Shown here: piece after piece, positions 18,687 through 29,381 of the stretch
Layout: each line of letters starts with the position of its first letter
Position numbering within the stretch: position 1 is the first letter of the stretch
DNA from: Coemansia sp. RSA 1804
Taxonomy: Eukaryota; Kickxellomycota; Kickxellomycetes; Kickxellales; Kickxellaceae
Length of the DNA stretch: 44,458 nucleotides
Assembly (NCBI GenBank): GCA_027578815.1
Contig: JANBTH010000052.1
Coordinates: 1 to 44,458, forward strand
Direction of reading: 5' to 3'
Notes under the pieces: generated by a model
Databases searched by the model: none
What the model was told of the DNA's origin: nothing
Seen by the model: the letters and a program-made list of their open reading frames with translations, nothing else
Made by a program: the position numbers and the translations under genes

Positions 18687-19751
18687 ATGAGTGACGACAA
18701 TGGAAATTGGTGCTTGATTGAAAGCGATCCAGGGGTGTTCACCGAGCTCATTCAGAACATGGGCGTGAAGGATGTGCAGGTAGAGGAGCTGTACAGTCTG
18801 GACATAGAGCAGCTCCGAGCCATGGAGCCGGTATTCGGGCTGATATTCCTGTTCAAGTGGAAGCCACCGGGCGCGGCGGATTCCTCCTCAGGCATGCTGG
18901 CAGAGGAGAGCCAGAGCCAGACAGAGAGCGCGGTGTACTTTGCGCACCAGGTGATCCAAAACGCGTGTGCCACGCAGGCGATCCTGGCGGTGCTGATGAA
19001 CCGCCAGAACGACCTGGACATCGGCGAGACGCTCGGCAACCTCCGGTCGTTCTCGATCGACCTGCCGCCCGACATGCGCGGGCTCGCGCTGACCAACTGC
19101 GACGAGCTGCGCAGGGTGCACAACTCGTTCCAGCGCATCGAGTCGTTTCTCAACGACATCCACCGGCCGGCCACCGAGGACGACGATGTGTTCCATTTCG
19201 TCAGCTACGTGCCGGTCGGCGGGCGGCTGTTCGAGCTGGACGGCCTCAAGCCGGCGCCCATCGACCACGGCGCCACCGACGACTGGCTGGCCGCCGCCTG
19301 CCGTGTTCTCCAGTCGCGCGTCAGCCTGGCCGGCCACTCGGAGAACGGCTTCAATCTGATGGCCGTCACCAGCGATCCGCGGAGACAGCTTGCCGAGCGG
19401 ATCACCACGGTTGACGCCGACATCTCCAGACTCACCGCCAGACTCGAGGCCCTGAAGCTCAGGGACTCCTCCGTGGAGGAGGAGAAGGAGGAGTCCCTGG
19501 AAGAGGTCTCCCGCGTCGAGTGCCAGTTGGGTGCGCTGGCCTATGAGCGCGAGGTCCTGGTCAGCAGGGTCATCACCGAGGGCGACAAGTTCGACAGATA
19601 CAGGGTGGAGAACTCGCTCCGGAAACATAATTTCATCCCCATGATCTACCAGCTCTTGCGCGCGATGGCGAAGAAGGGCCAGCTGGTGCCGGCTATAGAG
19701 AGGAGACGCACCGCGGGCAGCAATCCCGCCACCACCTCTCGGTCCAAATGA
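18687..19751 (+). CDS. UCHL5: Ubiquitin C-terminal hydrolase, UCHL5/UCH37 type
   Basis: A peptidase C12 deubiquitinase of 354 residues, long enough to include the C-terminal UCH37-like domain that docks to the proteasome Rpn13 subunit. The catalytic set is intact: oxyanion Gln88 and nucleophile Cys94 (HQVIQNACATQAIL), His170 (VFHFVSYVPV) and Asp185 (LFELDGLKPAPIDHG). The N-terminus NWCLIESDPGVFTELIQNMGV and EELYSLD are typical. Residues about 230-300 are predicted coiled coil (EEEKEESLEEV region), followed by the FDRYRVENSLRKHNFIPMIY block of the ULD. S. pombe Uch2 is the likely fungal counterpart; S. cerevisiae lacks it. The gene is convergent with SF3A1. Confidence 0.95.
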   Translation: MSDDNGNWCLIESDPGVFTELIQNMGVKDVQVEELYSLDIEQLRAMEPVFGLIFLFKWKPPGAADSSSGMLAEESQSQTESAVYFAHQVIQNACATQAILAVLMNRQNDLDIGETLGNLRSFSIDLPPDMRGLALTNCDELRRVHNSFQRIESFLNDIHRPATEDDDVFHFVSYVPVGGRLFELDGLKPAPIDHGATDDWLAAACRVLQSRVSLAGHSENGFNLMAVTSDPRRQLAERITTVDADISRLTARLEALKLRDSSVEEEKEESLEEVSRVECQLGALAYEREVLVSRVITEGDKFDRYRVENSLRKHNFIPMIYQLLRAMAKKGQLVPAIERRRTAGSNPATTSRSK

Positions 19752-19872
19752 TGGTTGTTATCTTTTTTCTTTCTATATACAGGACAGATGCAGTAGGGGG
19801 TTTTCTACATTGCGTTGAGCTGTGGTTTGGATATCTCTGTAATACAACATAGTCTCTCTCTTGAAGACCGTC

Positions 19873-21534
19873 CTAGTTCTTGCGCCGCTTCGGGGTGTGC
19901 GGGTGCGGCGCCTGCGGCCCAATGCTTGGCGAGGCGTCCCTGGGATCCGGCAGTCCGTTTCTGCGGTGCATTTCCGCAACCCTGTCGGCGTCGGACATGT
20001 TCTCCCTGGCGCGGCGCGTAGCCCGAGTGGCAGTGGACGAGTACCCGTCCCAGGGCACGGCGGGCTTGGCGGCAGCGCTTGGCGGCAGCGCCTCCCGCGC
20101 ACTCTCCCCGCCCTGCTCCTCCTGGGCCTCGCCGTCAGCGCCGAATATATCGGCGCGGTGTCCGGCCATCTGCCTCAGATACCTGGCAACATCCATCCCC
20201 TCGCTCACAAGGTTGCTGTCGCGGATTTTGCGCTCGTAGACGAGCTTCTGTTCCTTCCACTTGGGATCGATCAGCTCCACGCGGATGTGCTCCTCGAACT
20301 CGGATGCCGGGATGTCCTGCCTGCACAGCTGGCATTGCAGCGTGACCCCGCGCGACTGCGGCCCGCTGCGCAGCACCGGGACGTGGTTCTTGCGGATCCG
20401 CATGGGTCCCAGTGCACTCGCTGCCGCGCCCGCTGGCTTGGCTCCGGCGGCGTCTGGCGACGGCCTCGTCTCGGCCTCGATCTCCTCATCGACGCTGCTC
20501 TCGTCGTCCATCTCCACCTCCATATCCACATCCGCATCGTTGTCCTCCTCCTCACCGTCCGCGTCAGGCATCGAGTCCGCCAGCACGCGGCGGCCCGGCT
20601 GCTCAGCGGCGCTTTTCCCACCGGCAACCGTTCTGCGCTTCTGCTCAAGAGACATCGACTTCAGATCGTGGAGCCGGATGGGCGGCGGCAGCTCGAGGTA
20701 CGCGTCCTCCTCCACGAACTCAACGGTGCCAACAACCACGAAATCGTGCCAGTCGATCGAAAGAAACGCGGTTCTCTCAGCCTCCGCCTCAACCTCCCTC
20801 CTGCTCCTCTCCTTGGCCTCATGCGCCGCCCACGCGATCCTCCCGTCCACGCGATCCAGAACCCGGAACCTGTCGTCCGCGGTAACCGCAAGCAGCGAGT
20901 CGAGCGCCAGCGGCCGGGGCTCGCTTTTGCTGCCACCCACCATCGCGTACTGGTCAACCAGTTTGCGGAAATACCCGAACAGCGAGTGCGTGGGCGACAG
21001 GAAGTCGAACTGGTAGTTGGCCTGCTCGCGCTGCGCCAGCATGGTGATAAACGGGCGGCCGTTGCACGCAACGAACTGGGCCGTCATCCTGATCACATCG
21101 AGGTCGAGCGCCGAGACCGCCGGCATCGCCGTGGCGAACCTCGGCTCGGGCGGCCGGGCGGGAGCAGCAACGGCCGGGTCCGGCTCCTCCCCCGCCAGCC
21201 GATGCTTGGCACCTGCTGCCGGATCCTCCGCCGCGCCCAATGCGTCGGCCGCCGCAATGCCGCCGAGCCCGGCGCCTCCGTCCGTCTCCCCGGATCCTCC
21301 GCCCGCCCGGTACTTGCTCACCATCATGTCGTAGTACGCAAAGTACGGGTCGTTTGCGTAGATGAACGAGAACCGCACGTTGCCCTGGTACTTGTCCCGG
21401 ATCAGCTGCTGGAACGCTTCGCCCGACTTTGCCACATGCTCCGCCGTCTTGTCCACTATTGTTTTGATGTTCTGGGGCGGGTAGATTATTTCCGCTGCTG
21501 AACTTGTGCTGTGCGGTCCCTGCCCGTCCGCCAT
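19873..21534 (-). CDS. SF3A1: Splicing factor 3A subunit 1 (Prp21-like)
   Basis: A U2 snRNP component of 553 residues. It has two SURP modules: one at about residues 16-75 (IIYPPQNIKTIVDKTAEHV, AFQQLIRD, FSFIYANDPYFAYYDMMV) and one at about 160-220 (QFVACNGRPFITMLAQRE, FDFLSPTHSLFGYFRKLV). The middle contains DWHDFVVVGTVEF and LPPPIRLHDLKSMSLEQKR, typical of the region that binds SF3A3. An acidic stretch follows. There is no C-terminal ubiquitin-like domain, unlike animal SF3A1 but as in yeast Prp21. No intron. A 546-codon open frame on the opposite strand is a codon-bias shadow. Confidence 0.93.
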   Translation of the reverse strand: MADGQGPHSTSSAAEIIYPPQNIKTIVDKTAEHVAKSGEAFQQLIRDKYQGNVRFSFIYANDPYFAYYDMMVSKYRAGGGSGETDGGAGLGGIAAADALGAAEDPAAGAKHRLAGEEPDPAVAAPARPPEPRFATAMPAVSALDLDVIRMTAQFVACNGRPFITMLAQREQANYQFDFLSPTHSLFGYFRKLVDQYAMVGGSKSEPRPLALDSLLAVTADDRFRVLDRVDGRIAWAAHEAKERSRREVEAEAERTAFLSIDWHDFVVVGTVEFVEEDAYLELPPPIRLHDLKSMSLEQKRRTVAGGKSAAEQPGRRVLADSMPDADGEEEDNDADVDMEVEMDDESSVDEEIEAETRPSPDAAGAKPAGAAASALGPMRIRKNHVPVLRSGPQSRGVTLQCQLCRQDIPASEFEEHIRVELIDPKWKEQKLVYERKIRDSNLVSEGMDVARYLRQMAGHRADIFGADGEAQEEQGGESAREALPPSAAAKPAVPWDGYSSTATRATRRARENMSDADRVAEMHRRNGLPDPRDASPSIGPQAPHPHTPKRRKN

Positions 21535-21990
21535 TATTGAGGAATTGTGTGTGCTTATTAGCGTGTGATAGTGAATAGGAAAATACAGGACAATAGAAAT
21601 ATAACAAACAACCCGCTCTTACTATTGGCATAAAGTTTATCTGAAGCTCGAGGGCATATTGTCTTTTATAAAACAAAAAAGATGCTCCCCCCGTAGTTGT
21701 ACCACGCATGCTGGCACATGAAATGTGGGTTTCCGTCACATGATTGGATGAGATGGTTCAACATGTGCAATTATAAGGCGATTTTGCTACTAAAAACACT
21801 AGAGGTGGCATAATAAACCATGCTCCATTATTTCAGGCGCTGTAGTTAAGGTGCAATCTTATCCAGCATGGAAAGAAAAGAAGCTAAATGTAAAACACAA
21901 TAGAGAAACAGGCAAAATGTAATGGTTGAAATAATAATAATAGAAACAAGAAAAAAACATAGGATGGTAGATGACGGGGGGCAATAACGA
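21535..21990. other. Intergenic between SF3A1 and Rab gene
   Basis: About 455 bases of AT-rich DNA holding the SF3A1 promoter and the 3' end of the Rab gene, both on the minus strand. No gene seen. Confidence 0.6.
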
Positions 21991-23054
21991 CTAGCAACAC
22001 TGGTAACCGAAAAGAGACCGGGAGTTGTTGCTGGCGGATGACGAGGAGCGAATATTTACTGAGGCTGATGCCGCGTCATGAGGATCGGACGATGGCTTCA
22101 TGCTCTGGACGCCGGAATCGGGAGCCGACGGCTTGACAACGCCGTCGGCCACAAGCGCAAGGATGCGCGACGCCAGCTGCATAAACACATCCTCGACCTG
22201 GTCGCCGGTCTTTGCGCTGGCCTCGGCAAACAGCATGCCGTTGGCCCGGGCGTACGACGCGCCTTCGTCGTGCGAAACCATCCGCTGCGACGGCTCGCGG
22301 TCGGCCTTGTTCCCCACAAGCACGAATATCGAGTGCGGCGGCGTCAGCTGCCGCGCATCGCCCATCCACTTGTCCAGATTCTCGAACGATTCGCGGTTGG
22401 TGATGTCGTATACAAATATCGTGCCAATGGATCCGCGGTAGTAGCTGCGAGTGACTGACCGGAACCTCTCTACAGCGAGCGTGGATTAGGGGGGAGCGGA
22501 GGGAGCGGAGAGTTGGCTAGTTGGTTAGTTGATGGAATGCGGGACACGCACCTCACACACACACACACCTTTGTTGCATTGTTTCAGCGGATGAAAAAGA
22601 GGAAAGAATGACATACAAGCATGAATGGATGGATGGAAGTGGTGATATATGCATGGAGAGAGACGAAAGAGAGAGAAGCAGGGGTTTCCTAGTTGGCTTG
22701 CAATCCTTTTTTTCTTACCTTGTCCAGCGGTGTCCCATGCCTGGATCTTGATGCGCTCGCCTTGGACCTCGACAATCCTGGTTCCGAACTCCACGCCAAT
22801 CGTATGGTTTGTCTTTTCGCTCTACAACATACCAGAAAGCAGAACCACCTTACAGAAGAAAAAGACTGTGAGGGAGGGTTTAGCTAGGAAATGCAATCGA
22901 GATAGAGAAGCAATTAGCGGAAAGGGGGGAGGAGAGAGGGGAAACTTACAAAGGTGGCTTCTGTAAATTGACGCAGTAAGGAGCTCTTGCCACAGCCCAT
23001 GTCGCCAATTATTATGAGCTTGGCCACATAGTTGTAGTTGTAGACGGCAACCAT
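21991..23054 (-). CDS. Rab4/Rab14-like small GTPase (three exons)
   Basis: I resolved three exons: 22950-23054, 22719-22821 and 21991-22469, joined in frame to 228 residues. The introns (22822-22949 and 22470-22718) begin GTAAG and end TAG. G-box motifs are intact: GDMGCGKSS (G1), HTIGVEF (G2), WDTAGQERFR (G3), GNKAD (G4) and EASAKTG (G5). The N-terminus YNYNYVAKLIIIGDMG and EFGTRIVEV resemble Rab14, while RSVTRSYYRG resembles Rab4. The SGVQ after the G5 region is also Rab14-like. The C-terminus ends in Cys-Cys, a double geranylgeranylation site. Rab4/Rab14 act in endosomal recycling. The subfamily cannot be decided by eye. Confidence 0.9.
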
Positions 23055-23521
23055 GTGGACAAGATACAAGCGTGTGTTGGAGGAGAGAAGGGGAATGCCG
23101 ACAAATGTATTCTATGGATAAATACAAAAATAAGAAAAGTGTACAGGGCAAAAAAAAGTGAAAGGAATTGCAGAATTTAGAGGCGAAAAAGTAAAAAAAA
23201 GTAATGGAATGGCTAAAAAGAAAGAAAGCGAAATGCCTGCCATGTCACCTGCTTTTGCTGCTAATTGCTGTGGCTGCCAGTTCTTACAGCAGAAATCGGC
23301 TGATTGCCTTGTTCTCTCTCTCTCTCTTTTGGTTGCGTTGCCCAGACCCAAAGTTATATTTATTGTTATTATCTCCTTTTTCCCTCGCACTCTTGAACAA
23401 AAAGCAAGGCAGCGCAGGCCAAATTCGCCCCCCCACTTCACTTCACTTCGCTTTGCCCATCAATAATCGCCTTGGGTCCATCGGCCTGTTTTAGCATTCA
23501 GCAGAGCGAATCAGCAGAATA
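23055..23521. other. Divergent promoter region, Rab / Asterix
   Basis: About 465 bases between divergent start codons, with a CT dinucleotide run near 23313-23328. No gene seen. Confidence 0.6.
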
Positions 23522-23881
23522 ATGCCCCGCAAGGAGTTCCCGGGCGACCCACGGCGCGCCAATGTGGTTCCGTACACGGCCGCATCGAGCAACGACGGCA
23601 GCCTGTACTACATCGTGGCGTTTGTCAGCTCGATGGCGGCGCTGTTCAGCAAGATGAAGTGGATAGCGTGGATAGCGCTGTACTCGTCGATGTTCTCGGC
23701 CTTTTCAGACCGCCAGTCGGCCACGGGGTCGTCGAATAGCAGCAGCCGCGTCTCGACAATAACGCTGGCGCTTACGTCGCTGCTGATGACTTATCTTCCT
23801 GAGCTCCTGGCTGTGTACAGTCTTGTGCGGGGCAGCACATCTGGCGCTCCGGGCGCTCCAGTCAAGACGTCGGCGGTGTAG
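23522..23881 (+). CDS. Asterix/WDR83OS family ER membrane protein (PAT complex subunit)
   Basis: A 119-residue protein. The N-terminus has DPRRANVVPYT, the family DPRRxNxVxxY signature. Three hydrophobic segments follow: LYYIVAFVSSMAALFS, MKWIAWIALYSSMFSAF ending in SDRQS, and ITLALTSLLMTYLPELL. Animal Asterix pairs with CCDC47 in the PAT complex, an ER chaperone for polytopic membrane proteins with polar transmembrane segments. It is intron-free and divergent from the Rab gene. The family call rests on order, length and signature. Confidence 0.88.
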   Translation: MPRKEFPGDPRRANVVPYTAASSNDGSLYYIVAFVSSMAALFSKMKWIAWIALYSSMFSAFSDRQSATGSSNSSSRVSTITLALTSLLMTYLPELLAVYSLVRGSTSGAPGAPVKTSAV

Positions 23882-24442
23882 GTTGATTAGAGTGGGATTT
23901 TTTTTGTCTTTTTTCGCCCTTTGATTTTCTAATTCTTCATTCATTTTCCCGCTTGGTTTGAGGGGCCGGGTGGGACTGATTTGAAATGCGTGCGTGATTA
24001 CAACAATGCAATGGTATCTCTTTTCTGTGTCCGCAATAAGGTCGGATGGCTGCTTGTTGAGCTGGCCACAAAGTCCATATTGTCTATTTTGATGCTCACA
24101 TCACGCAAGGTCCGGCGATGTGAACAATACAACGAGCAGCGCTGCCGGGAGGAGAAGAGGGAGGCGGAGCGGAGTGCGTCGTCCCTGCTTTTCCTATAAT
24201 TTAAACGCCACCTTCCTCCCCCAGTCAACCAACCACACAGCCCTCAGCCATGCTTGCATAGAAAGGCTGCCCATTTCTCTCTCTTTTCTCTTGTTACCTT
24301 TTTTGGTCTCTTGTCCTTCTTTTTATCTGCTACTTTTTTTTCTTCTTGCTTCTACTTTTTGCACGCACGTAAGCTGTCGTGGAGGGGCTGGTATCTGCTA
24401 TTTCTCTCTTTCATCCATTCGTCCTCTCGCCAACGCTAGGAA
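23882..24442. other. Intergenic, pyrimidine-rich leader of GCH1
   Basis: About 560 bases. The right half (24.25-24.44 kb) is C/T-rich on the coding strand, probably leader of the GTP cyclohydrolase gene. No gene seen. Confidence 0.55.
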
Positions 24443-25921
24443 ATGAGCGTGCAGACCAACTTTGGCGGACACCGGCTGCCACCAGCCGATGATCCCAAGA
24501 CAGCGGTTGCCGCAGACGCTGAGTCGGCTGCGTTCCGCGGCATCGCAATGAGTCCCGTCACAGCGTCGTCGATCAACACGGCAACCGCCACAGAGTCGCC
24601 CGAGTTCTCGCGCCCGCACACGCCGTCGATGTTCCAGGCGCCCGACAGTCTGCGCAGCGCTCCCGCCGCCACCGCTCGGCACCCGATCGATCTCGATGGA
24701 TTCAGCTGGCCCAGTAAGTGAAGTTATCCCACCCGCTGACAGTTTTTCCTTTTCCTCCCACTTCCCGCTTCCCCATCCTCACTCCTTTTCCTTGCTCCCC
24801 ATCCTCACTCCCTGTTACTTTTCGCTAGTGGTAGGATGGAAAAAGAAGGAAACACAAATGTTTCTTCATTTTTTTGAGTGGAGTTTCTGGTTTGCTATCC
24901 TTTCTTGCTTCTGCTGCTGCATGCATGCGTGGTGATTGGCTCTGTCGTGGAGAAGATTTCTTGCAGATAGTACAAAGTACCAGCAAGGATTAGAAAGTAG
25001 CAAGCGATTATTAAGCCTTGCTTTTAGTACTTGGTTCTATCCAGTTTTTTGGGGGGTGGGGCGGGGAGTTTTTTTTTCTCCCCCAAAAGAATTAACCTGA
25101 TCCCATGCACGATATCTAATCTACCATCCGTTTGGCCCACATATGCTCTGTTCTTCTTTTTCTCCATTCCAGGCATCGGGACCGAGGAACGGCGCAGCGA
25201 GTCGGCCGAAGAGAAGGCCGAGCGGCTGAAGAAGATGTCAGGCGCCGTGCGCACACTGCTCGAATGCATTGGCGAGGACCCGGACCGCGAGGGGCTGCTC
25301 AAGACCCCCGACCGGTACGCAAAGGCGCTGATGTTCTTCACGAAGGGGTACGAGGAGTCGATGAACGAGGTGGTCAACGATGCGCTGTTTGACGAGGACC
25401 ACGAGGAAATGGTCATTGTCCGCGATATCGACATCTTTTCGCTCTGTGAGCATCATCTTGTCCCCTTCTGCGGTAAAGTGTCCATCGGCTACATTCCGAA
25501 TCGCAGGGTCCTTGGGCTGAGCAAGCTGGCTAGAATCGCCGAGATGTTCAGCCGCAGGCTCCAGGTTCAGGAGCGCCTGACTAAGCAGATCGCCGTGGCG
25601 TTGGACAAGATCCTCCAGCCTCAGGGCGTGGCCGTCATCATGGAGGCAAGGTAAGCTGAAAAGATTAATGTTTAATATGCTGTGTGTGTCTGTATGGACC
25701 GTGGAGGGAAACAAAACAATGTGCACTGATTATATGACTGGGTTTATTTTTTTTATCTGATTTCTCTGTTCTTTGTTCTCGGTTCTTTAACGTGTAGCCA
25801 TCAATGCATGGTTATGCGTGGGGTGCAGAAGCCTGGAAGCAAGACCATTACCAGTTTTATGCTTGGAAGATTCCGCTCCGATCCAAAGACCCGCGAGGAG
25901 TTTCTGTCTCTTGTAAAATAG
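24443..25921 (+). CDS. FOL2: GTP cyclohydrolase I (three exons)
   Basis: Exons 24443-24713, 25173-25650 and 25798-25921 join in frame to 290 residues. The introns (459 and 147 bases) begin GTAAGT and GTAAGC and end CAG and TAG. The enzyme converts GTP to 7,8-dihydroneopterin triphosphate, the first step of folate/pterin synthesis. Diagnostic blocks: IGEDPDREGLLKTPDRYAKA, IDIFSLCEHHLVPFCGKVSI (zinc Cys/His ligands), YIPNRRVLGLSKLARIAEMF, QVQERLTKQIA, and across the second splice EASHQCMVMRGVQKPGSKT with the other zinc Cys. The C-terminus DPKTREEFLSLVK is typical. Exon 1 encodes a Ser/Thr/Ala-rich N-terminal extension, common in eukaryotic members. Confidence 0.96.
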
Positions 25922-27811
25922 CATATTGAGGGGGTTTCGTTCTTTCTTTCTTTCTTTCATACTTTGATGTTCATTTCTCTTTCTTTTTCCGTGTGTGCCA
26001 AACATTGCAATCATTCTAAATACCAGCAACAAACAAACAGACAAACAAACAGTAAAGTGGTCTCAGCAAAAGTGAATACAAATGCGCGACTATTTTTACC
26101 CCCTTAACTCTTTAAATATGCGATTTGCAAAGAGAAAAAGTACATTCTATCAAATGCAAAAATCACTGACTGTGAAAAAAACAAAAACAAAAACAAAACG
26201 TAAACAAAGGCAAAGGCAAAAAGAACATAGAACCGACATCCACGTGCTGCAATGGTTTGCATGTCAAAAGAGAAATTGGAAGGCAGAGAGCATCCTTTTC
26301 TCTTTCTTTAGAATGGATGTGTATGACTGTGTCACCCTCTCCACCGACATCCATGCACCACAGCACCACATGTATCATGTCTTTGAACCTTTTTTCCTTT
26401 CACCGTCTCCCGCATTGACCATACAAAAAGAGCAGGAAAAAATAAGAAACATTTGAAAATGCAGGAATCTAGCTGGGATTTACAAATAAAAATAAGTAGG
26501 TGCAGTGAAAAAAGCGAGTAAAAAAAAGAAGGGATTTCCATTGATTTTGTGTCTGTGTGTATTTTTTCTTATTCGTATTTGATTTACACAAATTCTATAT
26601 TGTGCATGCCAAGAGGCAATTAAGCTTTGCATTTGAAACATACTCGTACCCTCTATCCACCAGCTCCAGATGATGAAATGTGAAACAGCCAGATCACAAT
26701 GTTAGAAGAGAGAGGAAGCGGGTTCGTTTAGTTTTTCATAAAGTGACATGGGCTTGAATGGCAATAATAGCTGTGAATGCCATATGGAATAGATACAAAA
26801 AATACACATGCATGTTCATTTGATCAATCCGCATTAGCGAAAGTAAATGCTTTCCCCCTATTGCCGGATCCGCTTAGTTGGTAATATGAAATCGCACATT
26901 TTCCGCATACAGATCCTGTTAGTGCTGATGCACTATCACAGGATTATTCTGAGAACGTCAGTGTTTTTATTTCCGTAGCCAAAAGAGAGGGATTCAAGGC
27001 GCCAGGAGTAACAACAGCAGCAATGATAATAATCTCGTGTGATTCACTGTTAGGTAATTGCCATTTCATTTTTCCCAGAGGCACTCTCTCCTCCCCTACC
27101 CCCCAAACCCCACCGCTGGCTAGCTGCTCATACATTACACAGAAACTAATAACAAAAAGGAGAGGGATTTACTGACCTTGCTTGTAGTGGTTGGCTGGTT
27201 GGTTGACGTGTGTAGCTTGGAGCATTTCTCTCCTCTTCCGTGCTAGCTGTGGAAATAAAATAAAACGACAACACTTTTGTCCACTTTACTCACAGATAAA
27301 AGCACATGGCATTGCATTTTGCGACTGGAAATGGGGGGGGCATTTGAATCGAGAATGAATGATTATAGGATGACGGAGTAAGGTAGGTTTGGTGATGTAG
27401 GTAGGAGACGGACACGGCGAGCTTGGTTACAGTGTAAAAAAGCCAAAAAAATATAGGACGGAACTCTAGTGAATTCCTGTAGAGTTTTTAACTGGTTGTA
27501 TGATAGCGGAGGGTAGGGATAGGGATAGAAATAGAAATATTCATTTTCTCTACATTTGACTGGTGTCATTATTTCATCTCAACCCATTGCCAGCCTATAG
27601 AAATCCCAAACCAAGCAGCTCTTGAATAATACGAGATAAAAAGATGGAAACTTGGGAACTCTGTTTCTTGCGTATACTATCTCTCTGTTCAGGGTTAAAA
27701 CGGCCCATTGGCCTTTGTCAAGCGTTGCAAGCGAGAGTGTTGGTAGGAAAAACACGGAATGATCTATTTTAAGAATAATGAAACCAAAAACGGTACTGGC
27801 ATTTTTACTTA

Positions 27812-28009
27812 ATGGGTATAGCACAAATGACCTTAGTTGCCTTATTGGCACTGCTTTCACATTCTGGTGCGTGCAAGATCCCGGTGGTTGGTCAAAGCAT
27901 CATGCAGAATGAGGAAAGCGGAGACGAGAACACAGAGCACATGGAGGGAAAAAAAGAGCAGAAAAATTCCAAGAAGCTAGGGGAAGGGACGGAGGCACCC
28001 ACCCACTGA
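27812..28009 (+). CDS. Possible small secreted peptide ORF (65 aa)
   Basis: An ATG-to-TGA frame whose first 20 residues (MGIAQMTLVALLALLSHSGA) resemble a signal peptide. The remainder is short and hydrophilic (Glu/Lys-rich) with no domain. No TATA box or coding bias supports it, and it lies in AT-rich DNA. It may be chance. Confidence 0.18.
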   Translation: MGIAQMTLVALLALLSHSGACKIPVVGQSIMQNEESGDENTEHMEGKKEQKNSKKLGEGTEAPTH

Positions 28010-28352
28010 GCTGTCCCACTCGGCGACACGCGTAGCAAAACAACACACAGCAGACACAAAAATGGTAAATCCGTGGTTAGTAGCAGACAGGCCAACAGCC
28101 AGGGCGGAAAGAAAGGAACCAGAGAACGGAAGGTAGAGGAGGGGGAGAAACGACTCCCCCCCTCGAGCCTTGCAATTCCACCAGTAAGTGTATGGAAAAG
28201 TGCAACATGCGCCCAGCTATTGCGGGTTTTTTTAGTGCACTTGCTAGTTTTTGGCTTTCTAGCAAAAAAAAATAGTGTGCTTGAAAGAACATGCACTTTC
28301 TTGCATGCAAACTTGGCTTTGTGGGCTCATATGTCCTCCCGGTCTCTCTTTG

Positions 28353-28360
28353 TATATAAA
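28353..28360 (+). promoter_or_regulatory. TATA box of the secreted-protein gene
   Basis: TATATAAA lies about 220 bases upstream of the ATG at 28581 and is followed by a pyrimidine-rich leader. It is the clearest TATA box I found. A TTGCATGCAA palindrome at 28301-28310 lies 43 bases upstream of it. Both suggest a regulated or strongly expressed gene. Confidence 0.55.
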
Positions 28361-28580
28361 CCCCACCGTCCAGAAGACCCATGGGCATATCTCCTCCGTT
28401 CAAAGTTCCTTTTTTTTCTCTTCTCTATCAACAGGCCCAGAGTACTACTTTTCTGTCTTTCTCTTCTCTTGCTATCTCCATAGTTCCTTCCACCTGTATC
28501 AACATCTACACTTGCTACATTTGTTACAAAAAACGTCGAATTCTTTGTTCACGACTCTTCCCTCCTTACCTATAAGAAAA

Positions 28581-29096
28581 ATGCAGTTCACCAAGATCTT
28601 TGTTGCCGTCGCCGCCGTCGCCACCTCGGTCCTTGCCGCCGACATCGACTGGACCAGCGACTCCACCCTCGCCTGCACCAAGGAGAACTGGGCGGCCATC
28701 AAGGCAGCCTCGGATCCTATGCTCGGCATGGCCGGCGCCATCCTGACTCCTGACCAGAGCGCAGCCCTCTCCTCGCTCCTTGGCGGAGCCTCCACCATGC
28801 CAGCCAACCCATCGGACGACTTCCTCCACGCGCTTCCCAACGCCATCCCGGCCTCGGTCCTCAACCTCATTGCCGGCGACATCGTCACCGCTTGCCTCCA
28901 GACCTACCAGGAGCCAGCCCCGTCTGCCACCGACGCCCCTGCCACCACCGAGGAGCCCGCCGCTACCTCCGAGGAGCCCGCTGCTACCTCCGAGGAGCCA
29001 GCTGCCACTGACGCTCCTGCCACCTCTGAGGAGCCCGCTGCTTCCGAGGAGCCCGCCACCTCGTCGGCCCCCTCCAAGTGCAAGCCCCGCGCTTAA
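28581..29096 (+). CDS. Small secreted protein with Glu-Glu-Pro-Ala tandem repeats
   Basis: A 171-residue product. Residues 1-19 (MQFTKIFVAVAAVATSVLA) are a classic signal peptide with an Ala-x-Ala type cleavage site. The mature N-terminal half (about 90 residues) contains two Cys (LACTKENW and VTACLQTYQ) that may pair, and LLGGASTMPANPSDDF. The C-terminal 60 residues are tandem TSEEPAA and TDAPA units, likely O-glycosylated, ending SKCKPRA with no GPI signal. The codons are strongly biased to C at third positions, as in highly expressed fungal genes. Upstream in-frame ATGs from 28275 lie at or above the TATA box and were rejected. Function unknown; cell-wall or extracellular location is inferred. 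Confidence 0.85.
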   Translation: MQFTKIFVAVAAVATSVLAADIDWTSDSTLACTKENWAAIKAASDPMLGMAGAILTPDQSAALSSLLGGASTMPANPSDDFLHALPNAIPASVLNLIAGDIVTACLQTYQEPAPSATDAPATTEEPAATSEEPAATSEEPAATDAPATSEEPAASEEPATSSAPSKCKPRA

Positions 29097-29381
29097 GCGA
29101 TAGCAAACGAAAAAATTGGAAAGATGATTTTTCTCTTTTTTCTATATGTTTCTAATTTTAAACTATCTGGCTTAATACAAATGAAATGGCTAGCATTCAC
29201 AAATGGACAGATGGCTGAAAGGAAAGATAAAGCATGACCGGTGGAGCTAAGAAGAGAGCGATGATGATAATGATGATATAAATAGCACCAAAAAGGGTGT
29301 CACACCATAATCGATATGGCATTGATTGTATGCATGTGAGAATATGCGTCAGAGTGTGTATATGATGAGATGCCAGCATTG

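Larger units (their letters stand above)
25922..28580. other. Long intergenic region, no convincing gene
   Basis: About 2.65 kb of AT-rich DNA. The right end carries the promoter of the secreted-protein gene (TATA box at 28353-28360). A 65-codon frame at 27812-28009 with a signal-like N-terminus is listed separately. I saw no tRNA or transposon remnant. Confidence 0.5.

Noticed and set aside
19861..21501. A 546-codon plus-strand open frame opposite SF3A1
   Set aside because: The minus strand carries both SURP modules and the SF3A1 middle region; the opposite frame shows only Arg/Leu/His-rich composition typical of a shadow.
28275..28580. Upstream in-frame extension of the secreted protein
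   Set aside because: It begins before the TATA box, and the ATG at 28581 opens a perfect signal peptide.
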